Source: Cyanobacteria bacterium T3Sed10_344R1 (GTDB taxonomy: Bacteria > Cyanobacteriota > Cyanobacteriia > Phormidesmidales > Phormidesmidaceae). Taken from it: DNA of 6,319 nucleotides. Below the pieces are notes generated by a model. That model was given only the letters and a program-made list of their open reading frames with translations, searched no databases and had not been told where the DNA came from. Positions within the stretch are counted from its first letter, which is position 1, and every line of letters begins with the position of its first letter. Below, piece by piece: positions 1-5,183 of the stretch. The DNA is taken from positions 1 to 6,319 of the forward strand of contig PXDR01000545.1 in NCBI GenBank assembly GCA_003566335.1. Reading direction: 5' to 3'. The position numbers and the translations under genes are program-made.

Positions 1-2
1 AT

Positions 3-602
3 ATTGATGCAGTGCTGCTTGTGGGCGGCACGGCCCAAATTCCGGCAGTAAAGCGCTGGGTTCAGGGCTATTTTGATTCCAGCAAAATCAAGGGGGAGCG
101 ACCGTTTGAGGCCATTGCCCAGGGCGCGCTCCAACTTCAGTCTGGGCTCCAGCTCCAGGATTTTCTCTACCATGGCTACGGCATCCGCTATTGGGATCGC
201 CGCAACAATCGCCATAGCTGGCATCAGATTATTCCCCAGGGGCAGCCCTATCCGATGGGCGAACCGGTGGAGTTGGTGCTGGGAGCTTCCAGCGAAAACC
301 AGCCCAGCCTGGAGTTGATTCTGGGGGAAATGGGCGAGGAATCCAGCCGCACCGAAGTTTACTTTGAGGGGGATCAGCTGATTACCCGTCAGGTCTCAGG
401 GGCAAAGGCGGCAGTGCAGCCCTTGAACGATCGCGACGGTGCCCGCACCATTGCCTGCCTAGATCCCCCCGGTTTTCCAGGACAGGATCGGCTGCGGCTA
501 CGGTTTTGGGTTGATCGAGAGCGGTTTCTGCGGCTGACGGTGGATGACTTGCTTACCCTCAACACCCTAATGAGCGATCAGCCGGTGGTGCAGTTAAGTT
601 AG
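3..602 (+). CDS. Hsp70-family protein, C-terminal part (5' end outside window)
   Basis: This is the 3' end of an Hsp70/DnaK-like ATPase gene. The frame is open from the first bases of the window, so the GTG at 12 is internal, not a start. The opening residues IDAVLLVGGTAQIP match the late ATPase-domain motif of Hsp70 proteins (DnaK has V-VGG-T/S-R-IP), which contacts nucleotide. About 20 residues later, ERPFEAIAQGAL corresponds to the 'P-E-A-V-A-x-G-A' segment that ends the ATPase domain. The remaining ~150 residues are a divergent substrate-binding-like region with a beta-rich stretch (RLRLRFWVDRERFLRLTV) resembling the DnaK beta-sandwich. There is no long helical lid and no EEVD-type tail, so this is a short, non-canonical Hsp70 rather than the main DnaK. 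It probably acts in the cytoplasm as an ATP-driven chaperone; the client is unknown. It lies 26 nt upstream of a small nuclease-fold gene and is probably cotranscribed with it. Confidence 0.85.
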   Translation: MDAVLLVGGTAQIPAVKRWVQGYFDSSKIKGERPFEAIAQGALQLQSGLQLQDFLYHGYGIRYWDRRNNRHSWHQIIPQGQPYPMGEPVELVLGASSENQPSLELILGEMGEESSRTEVYFEGDQLITRQVSGAKAAVQPLNDRDGARTIACLDPPGFPGQDRLRLRFWVDRERFLRLTVDDLLTLNTLMSDQPVVQLS

Positions 603-613
603 GTCTAGTTCGT

Positions 614-618
614 AGGAG
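614..618 (+). promoter_or_regulatory. Shine-Dalgarno AGGAG for the 629 gene
   Basis: AGGAG ends 10 nt before the ATG at 629, inside the 26-nt gap after the Hsp70-like gene. It is one of the better ribosome binding sites in the window and supports the ATG at 629 as the true start. Confidence 0.6.
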
Positions 619-628
619 CAGTTCCGCT

Positions 629-1249
629 ATGGCAACGACCCTCCCAGCCCGCGAAGTCACCCTGCACATCCTCAAGCAGATCCTCAACCTGCAACCGGCC
701 CCTGATGTTCAGTTTTTCTCAGAGTGGCAGGGAGAAACGGCAGACATCAGTCAGATAGAGCAACACTCGGTTGATCGGGTAAAAGGTAATTACTTGGATC
801 TCATCGAAGATCCACCTGTGCTGGAAAACAGCGTCAAGATGGTCGTGCTGGGGCCATTGCTGGATTTGGCGGGGCTGTATCGTCGCCCGTTTCGGATCAC
901 CACTGAAACCAGCATTGAGATTGAGCTGGAGGATGAAGAGACTGTGATTCGGGGACGGATCGACGTCCTGGTGCTAAATAATAGGCTTTGGCTGGTGGTG
1001 ATTGAATCGAAGCGCAGCGATTTTGCAGTGACCCGAGCTTTGCCTCAAACCCTGGCCTACATGCTGGGTAATCCCGATCAAAGCCGTCCAACCTTTGGCC
1101 TGATCACCAATGGGACTGAGTTTTTATTCTTAAAGGCTCAGCGGCAGCCAACCCCTCAGTACGCAACATCCAGATTATTTTCCTTGTTCAATCCAGGAAA
1201 TGAACTCTACCGGGTGCTGTCGATCCTTAAACGGCTCGCAAAGTTTTGA
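629..1249 (+). CDS. PD-(D/E)XK-fold protein, HsdR N-terminal-like (stand-alone)
   Basis: This is a 206-residue soluble protein. It resembles the many small cyanobacterial proteins annotated 'restriction endonuclease subunit R' or 'type I restriction enzyme HsdR N-terminal domain'. The PD-(D/E)XK catalytic pattern is visible: Asp112 in RIDVLVLN, then the strand LWLVVIESKRSDF with Glu126-x-Lys128, then Gln140 in a helix (PQTLAYML) as in HsdR nuclease domains. Acidic residues near 98-104 precede the core. No helicase or specificity domain is attached, and no methyltransferase or HsdS gene lies nearby, so a classical type I system is unlikely. A nuclease or nucleic-acid-binding role is inferred from the fold. 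The start is fixed by AGGAG 10 nt upstream. It follows the Hsp70-like gene by 26 nt, suggesting an operon. The stop codon sits inside the first copy of a 13-bp tandem duplication. Confidence 0.8.
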   Translation: MATTLPAREVTLHILKQILNLQPAPDVQFFSEWQGETADISQIEQHSVDRVKGNYLDLIEDPPVLENSVKMVVLGPLLDLAGLYRRPFRITTETSIEIELEDEETVIRGRIDVLVLNNRLWLVVIESKRSDFAVTRALPQTLAYMLGNPDQSRPTFGLITNGTEFLFLKAQRQPTPQYATSRLFSLFNPGNELYRVLSILKRLAKF

Positions 1250-1270
1250 GCATTGGGTTTGAGCATTGGG
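1245..1270. repeat. Perfect 13-bp tandem duplication across a stop codon
   Basis: The unit TTTGAGCATTGGG occurs twice head to tail (1245-1257 and 1258-1270). The TGA stop of the nuclease-fold gene lies in the first copy. It looks like a recent slippage or duplication at the gene end and does not change the protein. Confidence 0.85.
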
Positions 1271-1316
1271 ACGGTATGGGGAAAGACTGGCTGAACACGA
1301 CAAAAACTAGGCGTCA

Positions 1317-1697
1317 CTACTCAAAGCTGCCAATGCGAGCTAGGGCAGGCAACAGCTTAGGCACGACAGTCTCGGGCCAGCCCCCTTCTGCGCCTCGTCC
1401 GCTCAGCAAGATGAACCGCAAGCCATAACCTGTTGGAAAGCCATCTGCTTCCAGCCAAATTAACTCGCTTTCAGCCTCGCAGGTCAGGCGCTCTTCATCC
1501 ATCAGCAGATCCGCCATTTGCGTCATGGTGTCTGCCAACTCCACAGCGAGGCGTTGCAGATCTGCTAGTTCTGCCGCCGTCACCTCCAAAGCCCAAGTCT
1601 CCCCAGCAATTAAGCCTGGATAGACTGCCGCATGAGGTCGCCAGCCCAGCCGCCAGCCTTGACCTTCACGGATTTGCTGATGGGACGAATCCGTCAT
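1317..1697 (-). CDS. DUF1818 family protein
   Basis: A 126-residue protein that I recognise as the cyanobacterial DUF1818 family of unknown function. Family hallmarks as I recall them are REGQGWRLGW (10-19) near the start, YPGLIAGETWALEVT (26-40), MADLLMDEE with CEAESELIWLEADGFP (61-87), and LRFILLSGRGAEGGWP (93-108). It is compact and acidic, with no signal peptide or membrane segment, so it is probably cytoplasmic. The ATG at 1697 has GAGG about 11 nt upstream, which supports this start; the first nine residues look like a variable extension. It lies 26 nt downstream of rpoZ on the same strand and is probably cotranscribed with it. That hints at, but does not prove, a transcription-related role. 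No catalytic motif is apparent. Confidence 0.85.
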   Translation of the reverse strand: MTDSSHQQIREGQGWRLGWRPHAAVYPGLIAGETWALEVTAAELADLQRLAVELADTMTQMADLLMDEERLTCEAESELIWLEADGFPTGYGLRFILLSGRGAEGGWPETVVPKLLPALARIGSFE

Positions 1698-1723
1698 CCA
1701 GCCAGCGACCTCAATTCAGACGC

Positions 1724-1951
1724 CTATTCGCCGATGATCTCGGGTTGAGTCAACTCATCGGACATTTCGATGATCGCCCGCAGCACTGGCTTCATCTTGT
1801 TTTCTTCAAAGGAATCAAAATCTTCAAAGCGGCGACGCTGGGCCCGAGTGGCAACCTGCACCGTGATTCGATAGCGGTTAGAGGCTGCTTTGATCAGATC
1901 TTCGCTGCGGCGATTGATCTGACGGCTATTGAAGGGAGAGGGCTTCAGCAT
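1724..1951 (-). CDS. rpoZ: DNA-directed RNA polymerase subunit omega
   Basis: Omega is the small RNA polymerase subunit that helps fold and assemble the beta' subunit into the core enzyme. The 75-residue protein has the conserved omega core RRSEDLIKAASNRYRITVQV (14-33), the basic run RAQRRRFEDF (36-45), and the cyanobacterial ending KPVLRAIIEMSDELTQPEI (54-72). The chosen start is the ATG at 1951. The frame stays open upstream to a TTG at 1975, but omega proteins of this group begin MLK..., so the extra eight residues are unlikely to be translated. A GGAG lies 12 nt upstream of the ATG, slightly far for a ribosome site. It is the first gene of a likely rpoZ-DUF1818 pair and is divergent from the SGNH hydrolase gene. 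Confidence 0.95.
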   Translation of the reverse strand: MLKPSPFNSRQINRRSEDLIKAASNRYRITVQVATRAQRRRFEDFDSFEENKMKPVLRAIIEMSDELTQPEIIGE

Positions 1952-1999
1952 GAAGAATGGACGCTCCAAAAACAAATGAGCAAAACCTAAAGTCCATTA

Positions 2000-2011
2000 A
2001 CGCCAAGGCGT
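2000..2011. repeat. Short inverted repeat in rpoZ leader
   Basis: ACGCC-AA-GGCGT forms a five-base inverted repeat between the candidate rpoZ -10 box and the rpoZ start. It could be an operator or a small leader hairpin. The length is within what chance would give. Confidence 0.25.
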
Positions 2012-2028
2012 AACGGTTTAGTCTTTTC

Positions 2029-2034
2029 ATTGTA
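2029..2034 (-). promoter_or_regulatory. Possible -10 box (TACAAT) for rpoZ
   Basis: TACAAT on the minus strand lies about 77 nt upstream of the rpoZ start. It is five of six to the sigma-70 consensus TATAAT. No good -35 hexamer is visible 16-18 nt further upstream. This is a weak candidate. Confidence 0.25.
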
Positions 2035-2105
2035 TCCCACGGCTTACCGTCACCTCTGCCAGACAAAGCAAGGGAACGAGATGGGTTGGGATCGGTCATG
2101 AAGAT

Positions 2106-2135
2106 TTGAAAAGACGTAAAAGAGAATGCTACAGT
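2106..2135 (+). promoter_or_regulatory. Possible sigma-70 promoter for the SGNH hydrolase gene
   Basis: TTGAAA (2106-2111) and TACAGT (2130-2135) are separated by 18 nt and each match most of the sigma-70 consensus. Transcription would begin near 2142. That is downstream of the first in-frame ATG at 2126, so translation would have to start at 2210 or 2246. Confidence 0.35.
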
Positions 2136-2209
2136 CCCTTGCAGTAGATCGCAGGGGGCATTGCCCTCAAAAAACTGCTGATCGAATTGTCCTAGACCTT
2201 GGGGTGTCT

Positions 2210-2905
2210 ATGCTGACAGTGTCCGCATCTCAATCATCCGTGGCGATGGCTCGTCCGGCTTTGCCTAAAAAACTGGTGATTATTGGAGATAGCGTGATTT
2301 ATGGCTATGGCGACCCTGAAGGCGGTGGCTGGGTCGAGCGGTTAAGACGACAGTGGATGGCCCCTGACAGCTTAGGCCACGTGATTTATAACTTGGGCGT
2401 TCGGGGAGACGGGGTACAGCAGGTTTCCCGGCGTCTAGAGCAAGAATTTCGATTTCGGGGTGAGCTGCGCAACCGAGTGCCCGATTTGATTGTGCTGTCA
2501 GTTGGCGTGAATGATTCGGCCCGGGTCGGTCGCCCTGACGGTCGTGCCTTCACGGACTTTGAGCAGTTTCAAGATCAGATGGCTGATCTGCTAGACCAAG
2601 CTCGCCGACTTTGCCCGGTACTATTTGTTGGGATGACGCCGGTGCAGGCAGCAGCGATGCCGTTTGCTGAAGTGCTGTACTACTCCCATGCTGACCAGCT
2701 CCGCTACAAAGAAGCGACTCGCCAAGCCTGTCAGACGCGGGGTATTCCCTATCTCGATATTTTCCAGAGTTGGGTACTACAGGGCCAAGAATGGTGGCAG
2801 GCCAGAGTTAGCGAGGATGGGCTGCACCCAAACACCCTGGGCTACCGCACGTTGCTGAGTCAGGTGTCTAGCTGGGATGCCCTAGCTCAGGCAATTGAGC
2901 CTTAG
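2210..2905 (+). CDS. SGNH/GDSL-type hydrolase (esterase/lipase family)
   Basis: This serine hydrolase of the SGNH superfamily likely cleaves ester bonds in an acyl or acetyl substrate; the substrate is unknown. Numbered from the ATG at 2210 (231 aa), the blocks are: block I IIGDSVIYGYGDP with nucleophile Ser28; block II NLGVRGDG with oxyanion-hole Gly63; block III GVND with Asn101; block V DGLHPN with Asp203 and His206. All four diagnostic residues are present, so it should be active. There is no clear signal peptide or membrane segment, suggesting the cytoplasm. The start is uncertain. The frame is open from an ATG at 2126, but the first 28 residues look non-conserved and a promoter candidate overlaps that ATG. 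The ATG at 2246, 12 codons further in, is also possible. It is transcribed divergently from rpoZ and ends convergently with the pentapeptide gene, 26 nt apart. Confidence 0.88.
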   Translation: MLTVSASQSSVAMARPALPKKLVIIGDSVIYGYGDPEGGGWVERLRRQWMAPDSLGHVIYNLGVRGDGVQQVSRRLEQEFRFRGELRNRVPDLIVLSVGVNDSARVGRPDGRAFTDFEQFQDQMADLLDQARRLCPVLFVGMTPVQAAAMPFAEVLYYSHADQLRYKEATRQACQTRGIPYLDIFQSWVLQGQEWWQARVSEDGLHPNTLGYRTLLSQVSSWDALAQAIEP

Positions 2906-2906
2906 G
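2881..2906 (+). other. Imperfect stem-loop over the SGNH gene stop
   Basis: CCTA-GCTCA pairs with TGAGC-CT-TAGG around the loop GGCAAT, giving nine base pairs with a two-base bulge. It covers the TAG stop and sits between convergent genes. No T-tract follows on either strand, so it is not a typical Rho-independent terminator. It could mark a 3' end, or be chance. Confidence 0.3.
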
Positions 2907-2931
2907 GCATAGCGCTGATATTAGGGATTGC

Positions 2932-3474
2932 TTACTTGCAGCCGAGGCTGTCTCGGGTGGCAACGCCCGTGACGGGGTTAACGCCGCTGGCGCGATCGCA
3001 AAGTTGCGAGACTTCATAGCGATCGAGGATGGCGTAGCTGAAGTCTGCTCCGGTGACGGTGACGTCTTTGAAGCTGGTGCGAATGGCCGTCACGTCTTCG
3101 AGGATGGCGTTGGTGAGGTCTGCCCCAACTAGAAACACTCGATCCAATAGGGAGCCTGAGAGTTTGGCCCCTCGCAGGTTGGCGTTCAGCATCACTGCTT
3201 TGGTCAGGATGGCGTTGGTCAAGTCGGCGTTTTCGAGGTTGATGTCCCGCATGTTGGCGGCGACAAAAGCTTTACCTTCTAGCATTTCGCCCGAAAAGTC
3301 TTGACGCTCTAGGTCGGCGTTGTTGTAGTTCAAGCCGTTGGTGGTCGCCCAGGCGGGTTGGGCGGTGAGCAGTATCCAGAGGCAGGCCAATGCGATCGCA
3401 ACAATGCCACCTAGCCAACAGCGCCAGGAGGAGAACACAACGCGATCAACGGAAGCCTGAGACGAATCAGCCAT
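2932..3474 (-). CDS. Pentapeptide-repeat protein, exported (likely thylakoid lumen)
   Basis: This 180-residue protein has an N-terminal signal sequence. A hydrophobic core (about 21-38) is followed by AWA at 41-43, a signal peptidase I site, so the mature chain begins near Thr44. Cys31 lies inside the hydrophobic core and is a poor lipobox. About 21 pentapeptide quintets run from 52 to 156 (NADLE, NADLT, NANLR, GADLT, GADFS and so on), predicting a right-handed quadrilateral beta-helix of about five coils. The tail LCDRASGVNPVTGV..SLGC carries Cys159 and Cys179, which could form a disulfide cap. From memory, this tail is shared with plant thylakoid-lumen pentapeptide proteins (TL15/TL17 type). 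The function is unknown; a lumenal structural or binding role is inferred. A 14-bp DNA repeat (3101-3114 and 3206-3219) encodes two TNAIL quintets. It follows the YggT gene by 112 nt on the same strand. Confidence 0.9.
   Translation of the reverse strand: MADSSQASVDRVVFSSWRCWLGGIVAIALACLWILLTAQPAWATTNGLNYNNADLERQDFSGEMLEGKAFVAANMRDINLENADLTNAILTKAVMLNANLRGAKLSGSLLDRVFLVGADLTNAILEDVTAIRTSFKDVTVTGADFSYAILDRYEVSQLCDRASGVNPVTGVATRDSLGCK
2992..2999. repeat. HIP1 octamer
   Basis: A perfect GCGATCGC, the highly iterated palindrome of cyanobacterial genomes. It lies inside the 3' part of the pentapeptide gene. Confidence 0.85.
3392..3399. repeat. HIP1 octamer
   Basis: A perfect GCGATCGC inside the signal-peptide region of the pentapeptide gene, where it encodes part of the hydrophobic core (IALA). 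Confidence 0.85.
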
Positions 3475-3511
3475 GGGAAATTGAGCAAAACTGAATGGGC
3501 ATGGGAAAAAA

Positions 3512-3550
3512 TCCCCTACTCATCATAAAGTTTTTTATCAAATCAGGGGA
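3512..3550 (-). other. Nested inverted repeats upstream of the pentapeptide gene
   Basis: TCCCCT (3512-3517) and AGGGGA (3545-3550) are exact inverted copies. Between them, ATAAA (3525-3529) and TTTAT (3534-3538) form an inner pair. The element lies 38-76 nt upstream of the pentapeptide start, in the 112-nt gap after YggT. The minus strand also holds a -10-like TATGAT here. It could be an operator or promoter region; no known binding site is recognised. Confidence 0.3.
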
Positions 3551-3586
3551 AACCGTGCCGGTTTAGGATCTAGCACCTCAGGTCGT

Positions 3587-4054
3587 CTAGCCTTCGACAT
3601 CCGTGAGCAGCGTGACGAGGCGAATCACCAAGAAAGTCAGTAGTAGATAAGCCAACATCGCCACAATAATATTGACGTCGAAGATGACTCGACCTTCTGC
3701 GGCAGCTGGACTGACAAACAGGGTCGAGAAAGGCGCTACAAATGGCTCAGAGATGCTGTAGATCACATCGGCAAAGATGTTCTCTGGGTTTGCCGCCGTC
3801 AGCCGCAAGAAGAACCGCAGCCCTAGCAGGAGCTCTAGCGCGCCCACTAAGTACCACAGGCTAGCCAGGAACTTCTGTACGACGGTGCGCTGACGACCGA
3901 CAACTACCCGGTTATGAGCGTGACGCAGCCGTCGTTGTTCTTCGACTTCCTGGCGGTATCGCTCTTGTTCAGCAGCCCGCTGGGCGGCAATTTGCTCGGG
4001 AGTAAGGTTGTTGTAATTGTCTTGAGGCTCGGGAGGCGGAGGAGGGGAAGCCAT
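3587..4054 (-). CDS. YggT family membrane protein
   Basis: This 155-residue protein is of the YggT family, to which the plastid Ycf19 proteins also belong. The conserved core is LRFFLRLTAANPENIFADVIYSISEPFVAPF (79-109; arginines, NP and the repeated prolines), then a short loop and FDVNIIVAMLAYLLL (125-139). Two hydrophobic segments at about 62-84 and 126-150 span the membrane. The N-terminus carries an unusual extension: a proline run (4-10) and a charged Gln/Glu/Arg-rich helix (about 17-47) likely to be coiled coil and cytoplasmic. Family roles are linked to envelope or thylakoid membrane organisation and osmotic or division phenotypes; the exact role here is unknown. The ATG at 4054 has no clear Shine-Dalgarno, which is common in cyanobacteria. 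A strong minus-strand terminator lies upstream, so it should have its own promoter; none is convincing by eye. Confidence 0.85.
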   Translation of the reverse strand: MASPPPPPEPQDNYNNLTPEQIAAQRAAEQERYRQEVEEQRRLRHAHNRVVVGRQRTVVQKFLASLWYLVGALELLLGLRFFLRLTAANPENIFADVIYSISEPFVAPFSTLFVSPAAAEGRVIFDVNIIVAMLAYLLLTFLVIRLVTLLTDVEG

Positions 4055-4115
4055 GTTTGATTAAGAACGCGCTACAGCTCCAAGCCTACAGAAAAGTTGG
4101 CCAAAACGGGTCTAC

Positions 4116-4142
4116 AAAAAGAGGTGGGTCGAAACCCACCTC
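4116..4142 (-). terminator. Rho-independent terminator, UUCG loop
   Basis: Read on the minus strand, GAGGTGGGT pairs perfectly with ACCCACCTC around a TTCG loop (nine base pairs, GC-rich) and is followed directly by TTTTT. The plus strand has no T-run after the stem, so direction is clear. It lies 223 nt beyond the stop of the Fe-S nuclease gene and 61 nt before the YggT start. It would end either the DUF4126-nuclease transcript or a small RNA made from the gap. Confidence 0.85.
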
Positions 4143-4162
4143 GTCACAGGAGATTATGAGGA

Positions 4163-4182
4163 GATACGACCAAAGTCGTGTC
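4163..4182 (+). other. Eight-base-pair hairpin in the gene-free region
   Basis: GATACGAC and GTCGTGTC pair around a CAAA loop, with one U-G wobble. In plus-strand RNA all eight pairs hold. In minus-strand RNA the wobble becomes a C-A mismatch. No T-tract follows. The function is unknown. Confidence 0.35.
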
Positions 4183-4364
4183 TGTAATGCAGCAGTATGG
4201 GCTGAAGTCCGCCTGGTTAGACTGCTTTAGGCAAACCAACGCTGTCCTGACTGCGCCCCCACCCTAGCGGTTTAAGTTTTAAGAATTTGTGCCCTATGCA
4301 TCATTTTTACTGGATTCTTTGTCTGTGGATTGAGCCCGTAAGGGGCTAGGGGACTGGGTAACTT

Positions 4365-5171
4365 CTACAGGCTGACTTCTGGGATGGTACTGAGATCGCA
4401 GGGGTCAATGGAGGGCTGAGTGGTTTGGGCTGGGGTGCGATCGCACCTCAACGCAAACGGACAGCGGTGGCATAGCCCCTGATTTAGATCCACCTGGGGA
4501 AACGGCTGATCTTGCGTACGGTCGGCAGCCAGAGCTTGGCTGAGCTGGTTCAGCAGTTGGGTTAGGTCAGCCCGCGTACGATCATGTTGCGGGGCACTGT
4601 AGGGAATCACCACTCGCTGCGGTGCTAAATCCTGAGTCTCCGGATCCTGGCAGCGCACAAACCAGTAGGTCATTGACAAGGCCGCTGGGGGTAAGTCGGT
4701 GGTTTCAGCCAACACATAAAGATAGAGCCGCGTTTGCCAGTCTTGGGCCAGCCGATCAGGATTGCGGGGCACCAGATGGGTTTTCCAGTCTAGGATTTGG
4801 CCCTGGGTGGCCGACAGCAGCAGCAGGTCATAAATCACCGTGAGCAAATAGCCGTCAAAGGCCAGGGTGCGACGATGCTCACTCTGGCGAAAGGGTGGCT
4901 CAGTGGTTTCAGCCAAAACTTCTGGGGCCGCCGCCACCAGCGCTGCCATAGCCGCTTGAAGATCTGCGGTTTCAGACTGTAAAGTCTCGACCGGCAGCTC
5001 CAGCTCCCGCTGCTGCATCATTAGGTGAAACTGGCTGCCCCAGGCCAGGCTCAACTGTTGCTGTGGATCGGGCGGTACGGTCAGGCTATCGAGATAGAGG
5101 TACTGAAACTTGCGGGGGCACTGGCTAAAGGTGTTGAGCTGGCCCTGGGAGAGGTTGAGCAGTGGCGGCAT
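4365..5171 (-). CDS. PD-(D/E)XK nuclease of RecB/Cas4 type with Fe-S cysteines
   Basis: This 268-residue protein is of the RecB-family / Cas4-like PD-(D/E)XK nuclease group. The N-terminus LSQGQLNTFSQCPRKFQY (7-24) is the signature 'S.S.L..F..CP.+F' with Cys18. Then come His49 (WGSQFHLMM), Asp115 (VIYDLLLL), Asp128-x-Lys130 (ILDWKTH) and Gln147...Tyr150 (QTRLYLY), the full motif series of RecB/AddB nucleases. Near the end, CHRCPFALRC gives Cys234-x2-Cys237-x5-Cys243. Together with Cys18 this matches the four-cysteine 4Fe-4S arrangement of AddB and Cas4. It is likely a DNA exonuclease or endonuclease acting in repair. No cas1, cas2, helicase or CRISPR array is nearby, so it is not a CRISPR Cas4. 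The ATG at 5171 lies 12 nt after the DUF4126 gene, so the two are almost certainly cotranscribed. Confidence 0.88.
   Translation of the reverse strand: MPPLLNLSQGQLNTFSQCPRKFQYLYLDSLTVPPDPQQQLSLAWGSQFHLMMQQRELELPVETLQSETADLQAAMAALVAAAPEVLAETTEPPFRQSEHRRTLAFDGYLLTVIYDLLLLSATQGQILDWKTHLVPRNPDRLAQDWQTRLYLYVLAETTDLPPAALSMTYWFVRCQDPETQDLAPQRVVIPYSAPQHDRTRADLTQLLNQLSQALAADRTQDQPFPQVDLNQGLCHRCPFALRCDRTPAQTTQPSIDPCDLSTIPEVSL
4437..4444. repeat. HIP1 octamer
   Basis: A perfect GCGATCGC within the Fe-S nuclease gene, just 3' of the codons for its C-terminal cysteine cluster. Confidence 0.85.
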
Positions 5172-5183
5172 GATAGACAGCGG

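Larger units (their letters stand above)
4055..4364. other. 310-bp gene-free region
   Basis: This is the longest stretch without a gene. It lies downstream of the Fe-S nuclease gene and upstream of YggT, both on the minus strand. It holds a strong minus-strand terminator (4116-4142), a hairpin at 4163-4182, and about 220 nt of unassigned sequence before the terminator. Only tiny ORFs are present. I see no tRNA and no recognised riboswitch. It may be a long 3' UTR, a small RNA gene, or decayed sequence. Confidence 0.6.

Noticed and set aside
12..602. A complete 196-residue gene starting at GTG 12
   Set aside because: The frame is open to the window start and the GTG lies inside the conserved VLLVGG motif of Hsp70, so this is the 3' part of a longer gene.
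629..1249. Part of a type I restriction-modification system
   Set aside because: Only an HsdR N-terminal-like fold is present; there is no helicase part, HsdM or HsdS gene nearby.
1433..1990. A 185-codon plus-strand ORF
   Set aside because: It is antisense to rpoZ and the DUF1818 gene, both clearly real, and its translation is proline/serine-rich with no family resemblance.
4156..4230. A 24-codon plus-strand ORF (starts MRRYDQ) with AGGAG just upstream
   Set aside because: The ribosome site is only 3 nt from the ATG, the peptide resembles nothing I know, and such short ORFs are expected by chance.
4365..5171. CRISPR-associated Cas4
   Set aside because: The motifs fit the broader RecB/Cas4 fold, but there is no repeat array, cas1 or cas2 in the window.
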